Origin: Chloroflexota bacterium
GTDB taxonomy: Bacteria; Chloroflexota; Dehalococcoidia; JACQUE01
Direction of reading: 5' to 3'
DNA: 6,153 bases
NCBI GenBank assembly: GCA_016210425.1
Contig: JACQUE010000063.1
Coordinates: 1 to 6,153, forward strand
Below the pieces are notes generated by a model. That model was not told the origin of the DNA. It did no database searches and worked only from the letters and a program-made list of their open reading frames with translations. The position numbers were made by a program, and so were the translations under genes. Shown piece after piece: positions 4,059 to 6,153 of the stretch; within the stretch, counting starts at the first letter, position 1; each line of letters opens with the position of its first letter.

Positions 4059-5720
4059 CTACATCTGCTCGGGAGCGGACATACCCATGAGGCAGAGGGT
4101 ATTGGCCAGAGCGGTCTTGGCGGCGGCCACCAGCTTGAGGCGGGCCGCGGTCATGGGTTGGTCGTCGGAGATAACGCGGCACTGCTCGTAGAACTGATGG
4201 AAGGCAGTGGCCAGGTCGACAGCGTAGTGGGGCAGATGGTGTGGTTCCAGAGCCCGCGCCGCCGTCTCCACCAACTCGGGCAGGTAGAGCATCTTGCGGA
4301 TGAGGGCCATCTCAGCCGGCTCTCTGAGCAGTGAGACGTCGCCGCCGCTGTAGTTGATGCCACGGTCTTGGGCAAGGCGCAGGATGCTGGCGATGCGAGC
4401 ATGGGCATACTGGACGTAGAAGACCGGGTTCTCCGCCGACTGCTTCTTCGCCAGCTCCAAATCGAAGTCCATGTGGCTATCAGCCGAGCGCGAGAGGAAG
4501 AAGAAGCGGCAAGCATCGGCGCCCACCTCGTCAAGGACATCCCGCAGCAGCACAACGTGGCCGGCCCGCTTGGACATCTTGACGATCTCGGCGCCACGCT
4601 TCAGCGTAACCATCTGATGGATGATGAAGGTCACGCGCGATGGGTCGATGCCCAAGGCGCTGATGCCGGCCCTCATGCGGGGCAGGTGCCCCTGGTGGTC
4701 GGCACCCCAGATGTTGACGACGCGGTCGAAGCCCCGCTCGATCAGCTTGTTGTAGTGGTAGGCGATATCGGCGGCAAAGTAGGTGGGGATGCCGTTGGAG
4801 CGCACCACAACGTTGTCCTTGTCCTCGCCAAGGGTGCTGGAGGTGAACCAGAGGGCCCCTTCGCGCTCCACAAGGAAGCCGCCCTGACGCAAGCGTTCAA
4901 TGACGCGCTGCACCGCACTAGTCTCGAAGAGCTCCTGTTGTTGCATGAACCAGCGCTCGTAGTGGACGCCCAGCCTTGCCAGGTCCTCCTTGACGCCGGC
5001 GATGATCTTCTCCATGGCAATGTGGCCCAGGGCGGGCGCAGCCTCTTCGGCAGGCATGTCCAGGTAGCGGCTGCCGTGCTCGCCAAGGATCTCCTTCGCC
5101 AGGTCGGTCAGGTACTCGCCATGATAGCCCTCGTCCGGCACCTGAGCCTCGATGCCGAACTGCTGCTGGTAGCGGGCGTAGATGCTGCGGTGGAAGGCCT
5201 CCATGCGGCTGCCGGCGTTCTCCAGGTAGTATTCGCGCTGGGCCTTATAGCCGGCGGCGTTCAGGATGTTGGCCAGGGCATCGCCCAGGGAGCCGCCCCG
5301 ACCGGCGACGGCCACCAGCGGGCCCGTCGGGTTGGCGCTGATGAATTCGACCTGGACCGTATGGCCGTTTCCGATCTCCACATGCCCGAACGATGTGCTG
5401 GCTTCAAGGATCGTCTCCACCTGGCGGGCCAGCCATCTGTCGTCGAGGACAAAGTTGATGAAGCCGGGAGGCGCCACCCAGACGCGAGCGACGGCATCAC
5501 TGGAGGGTAGCACCGAAACAATGGTCTCGGCTATGGCGAGCGGCTTCATGCGGGCGCCGCGGGCCAGCTTGAGGGCGATGGAGCTGGCATAATCTCCGTG
5601 CTCCGGAAGTTGGGGTCGCTCAACAGAGGCCTCGGGGATGGCGACGTGCGGAAGGATGCCTCGCTCCTGGGCCGTTGTCGCCGCCCTCTCGATGAGATTG
5701 CTTAGTTCGTTCTTGATCAT
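4059..5720 (-). CDS. argS: Arginyl-tRNA synthetase (class I), HIGH motif altered
   Basis: The 553-aa product is a full-length ArgRS that would charge tRNA-Arg with arginine in the cytosol using ATP. Residues 1-110 form the N-terminal ArgRS domain (HGDYASSIALKLA at 41-53). EFISANPTGPL (125-135) leads into the catalytic Rossmann domain. GRGGSLGDALANIL (140-153), IWGADHQGH (337-345) and KMSKRAG (381-387) follow, then the helical DALR anticodon-binding domain (YVQYAHARI at 435-443, ending GMSAPEQM). Directly after NPTGPL the family has HxGH, but here residues 136-139 read VAVA (5304-5315), so both signature histidines are missing while KMSK is present. The frame is intact on both sides, so a simple indel error does not explain it. 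The start at 5720 follows an AGAGGG site and begins like other ArgRS; the frame is open further upstream but overlaps recG. It is 10 nt downstream of recG, so the two form an operon. Confidence 0.93.
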   Translation of the reverse strand: MIKNELSNLIERAATTAQERGILPHVAIPEASVERPQLPEHGDYASSIALKLARGARMKPLAIAETIVSVLPSSDAVARVWVAPPGFINFVLDDRWLARQVETILEASTSFGHVEIGNGHTVQVEFISANPTGPLVAVAGRGGSLGDALANILNAAGYKAQREYYLENAGSRMEAFHRSIYARYQQQFGIEAQVPDEGYHGEYLTDLAKEILGEHGSRYLDMPAEEAAPALGHIAMEKIIAGVKEDLARLGVHYERWFMQQQELFETSAVQRVIERLRQGGFLVEREGALWFTSSTLGEDKDNVVVRSNGIPTYFAADIAYHYNKLIERGFDRVVNIWGADHQGHLPRMRAGISALGIDPSRVTFIIHQMVTLKRGAEIVKMSKRAGHVVLLRDVLDEVGADACRFFFLSRSADSHMDFDLELAKKQSAENPVFYVQYAHARIASILRLAQDRGINYSGGDVSLLREPAEMALIRKMLYLPELVETAARALEPHHLPHYAVDLATAFHQFYEQCRVISDDQPMTAARLKLVAAAKTALANTLCLMGMSAPEQM

Positions 5721-5730
5721 ATCGCCCTCT

Positions 5731-6153
5731 TTAGCTGATTTCGCTTTTGGCGCCCGCACGCTGCCAGAAGCGCTCCATCTCCAATCGTAACAGTTCATGC
5801 TCCCGCGATTCCAGCCCCTGGTCCGTTGCCAGTAGCGCGCTCGCCTCCTGGCGGGCCGCCTCCAGGATGGACACATCGGAGAGGCGGGCCACCTCCAGAC
5901 TGGGGAGGCCGCTTTGGCGCGTCCCGAAGAACTCGCCGGGCCCGCGCAGGCGCAGGTCCTCCTCGGCGAGGCGAAAGCCGTCGCCGATGCGCTCCATAAT
6001 GACCAGGCGCTCCTGCGCCTCTTGCGAGGGGCTGTCGGCGATGAGCAGGCAGTAGCTGGGTGCACCGCCACGGCCGACGCGGCCTCGGAACTGGTGGAGT
6101 TGCGATAGCCCGAAACGGTCCGCCCCTTCCACTAGCATCACCGTGGCATTGGG
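5731..6153 (-). CDS. recG: ATP-dependent DNA helicase RecG, C-terminal fragment (5' end outside window)
   Basis: The last 140 codons are present, in frame to the window edge and ending at TAA (complement of 5731-5733). RecG unwinds branched DNA and reverses stalled replication forks. The fragment includes helicase motif VI ([12 protein letters not shown], about residues 18-29 of the fragment) and the RecG-specific tail with [21 protein letters not shown], which distinguishes it from other superfamily 2 helicases such as PriA or Mfd. The conserved start of this part, [15 protein letters not shown], runs from the window edge. argS follows after 10 nt on the same strand. Confidence 0.93.
   Translation of the reverse strand, partial: PNATVMLVEGADRFGLSQLHQFRGRVGRGGAPSYCLLIADSPSQEAQERLVIMERIGDGFRLAEEDLRLRGPGEFFGTRQSGLPSLEVARLSDVSILEAARQEASALLATDQGLESREHELLRLEMERFWQRAGAKSEIS

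Noticed and set aside
3901..4182. - strand open frame of 93 codons running from inside the argS end into the intergenic region
   Set aside because: It overlaps the argS C-terminus out of frame, has no ribosome-binding site and an arginine/proline-rich composition typical of shadow frames.
5304..5315. Idea that VAVA arose by a 12-bp inversion of a HVGH-coding stretch
   Set aside because: The reverse complement of one possible HVGH coding matches only in part, and it depends on an assumed ancestral codon choice in GC-rich DNA.
4368..5510. Long + strand open frame (380 codons) opposite argS
   Set aside because: It is exactly antisense to a clear ArgRS, its composition (Val/Leu/Gly/Asp/Ala-rich) is what the complement of a GC-rich gene gives, and no domain is recognisable.
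5721..6071. Longer argS reading from an upstream ATG at 6071
   Set aside because: It overlaps recG in another frame and gives an Arg/Ser/Ala-rich nonsense stretch. The ATG at 5720 has a ribosome-binding site and a normal ArgRS start.

Overview
The window is GC-rich bacterial chromosome (roughly 60 % by eye). It holds the 3' end of a type I signal peptidase gene, a complete pyrE, a tandem array of five NTF2-like/SnoaL-like small genes, a complete argS and the 3' end of recG. No phage, IS, CRISPR, rRNA or tRNA feature was seen. The PyrE variant ending with a CPLC motif and the recG-argS and lepB-pyrE pairs would fit Chloroflexota (perhaps Dehalococcoidia-like). That assignment is an inference at moderate to low confidence.

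Layout. On the + strand, lepB (end only, 2-139) is followed after 42 nt by pyrE (182-739). A symmetrical hairpin terminator (759-793) separates them from everything else, which lies on the - strand and converges on it. Read in the direction of transcription from the right, the - strand carries recG (3' end, 6153-5731), argS (5720-4059, 10 nt after recG), a 242-nt intergenic region, and then the five paralogues. These are here called E (3816-3376), D (3335-2892), C (2735-2292), B (2096-1560) and A (1358-822).

The five paralogues are the notable part. All are small cytosolic single-domain proteins (146-178 aa) of the ketosteroid-isomerase/polyketide-cyclase (NTF2-like) fold. All share an IAR/VAR..Y...N start, a W..AF.D helix, a GT..G turn, an invariant Cys-Asp pair, a YYD motif and an Ala-Ala C-terminus. 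A and B form a subpair with an extra 32-residue N-terminal segment (WYE.WEGRQ.GI.GEY). They lie exactly 738 bp apart and also share upstream DNA, so they are a recent tandem duplication. C, D and E lack that segment. A, B, C and D are each followed by a similar GCCCACC/GGTGGGC hairpin terminator. A, B and C each have their own promoter-like sequence, so the array looks like repeated expression units more than one long operon. Only E-D are close enough (40 nt) to be one transcript, with a possible hairpin between them.

What the paralogues act on cannot be told from the sequence; nothing around them is a biosynthetic or polyketide gene. The flanking genes are ordinary housekeeping functions (protein secretion, pyrimidine synthesis, tRNA charging, DNA repair). 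One further oddity is in argS: the position of the class I HIGH signature reads VAVA while the KMSK motif is intact.
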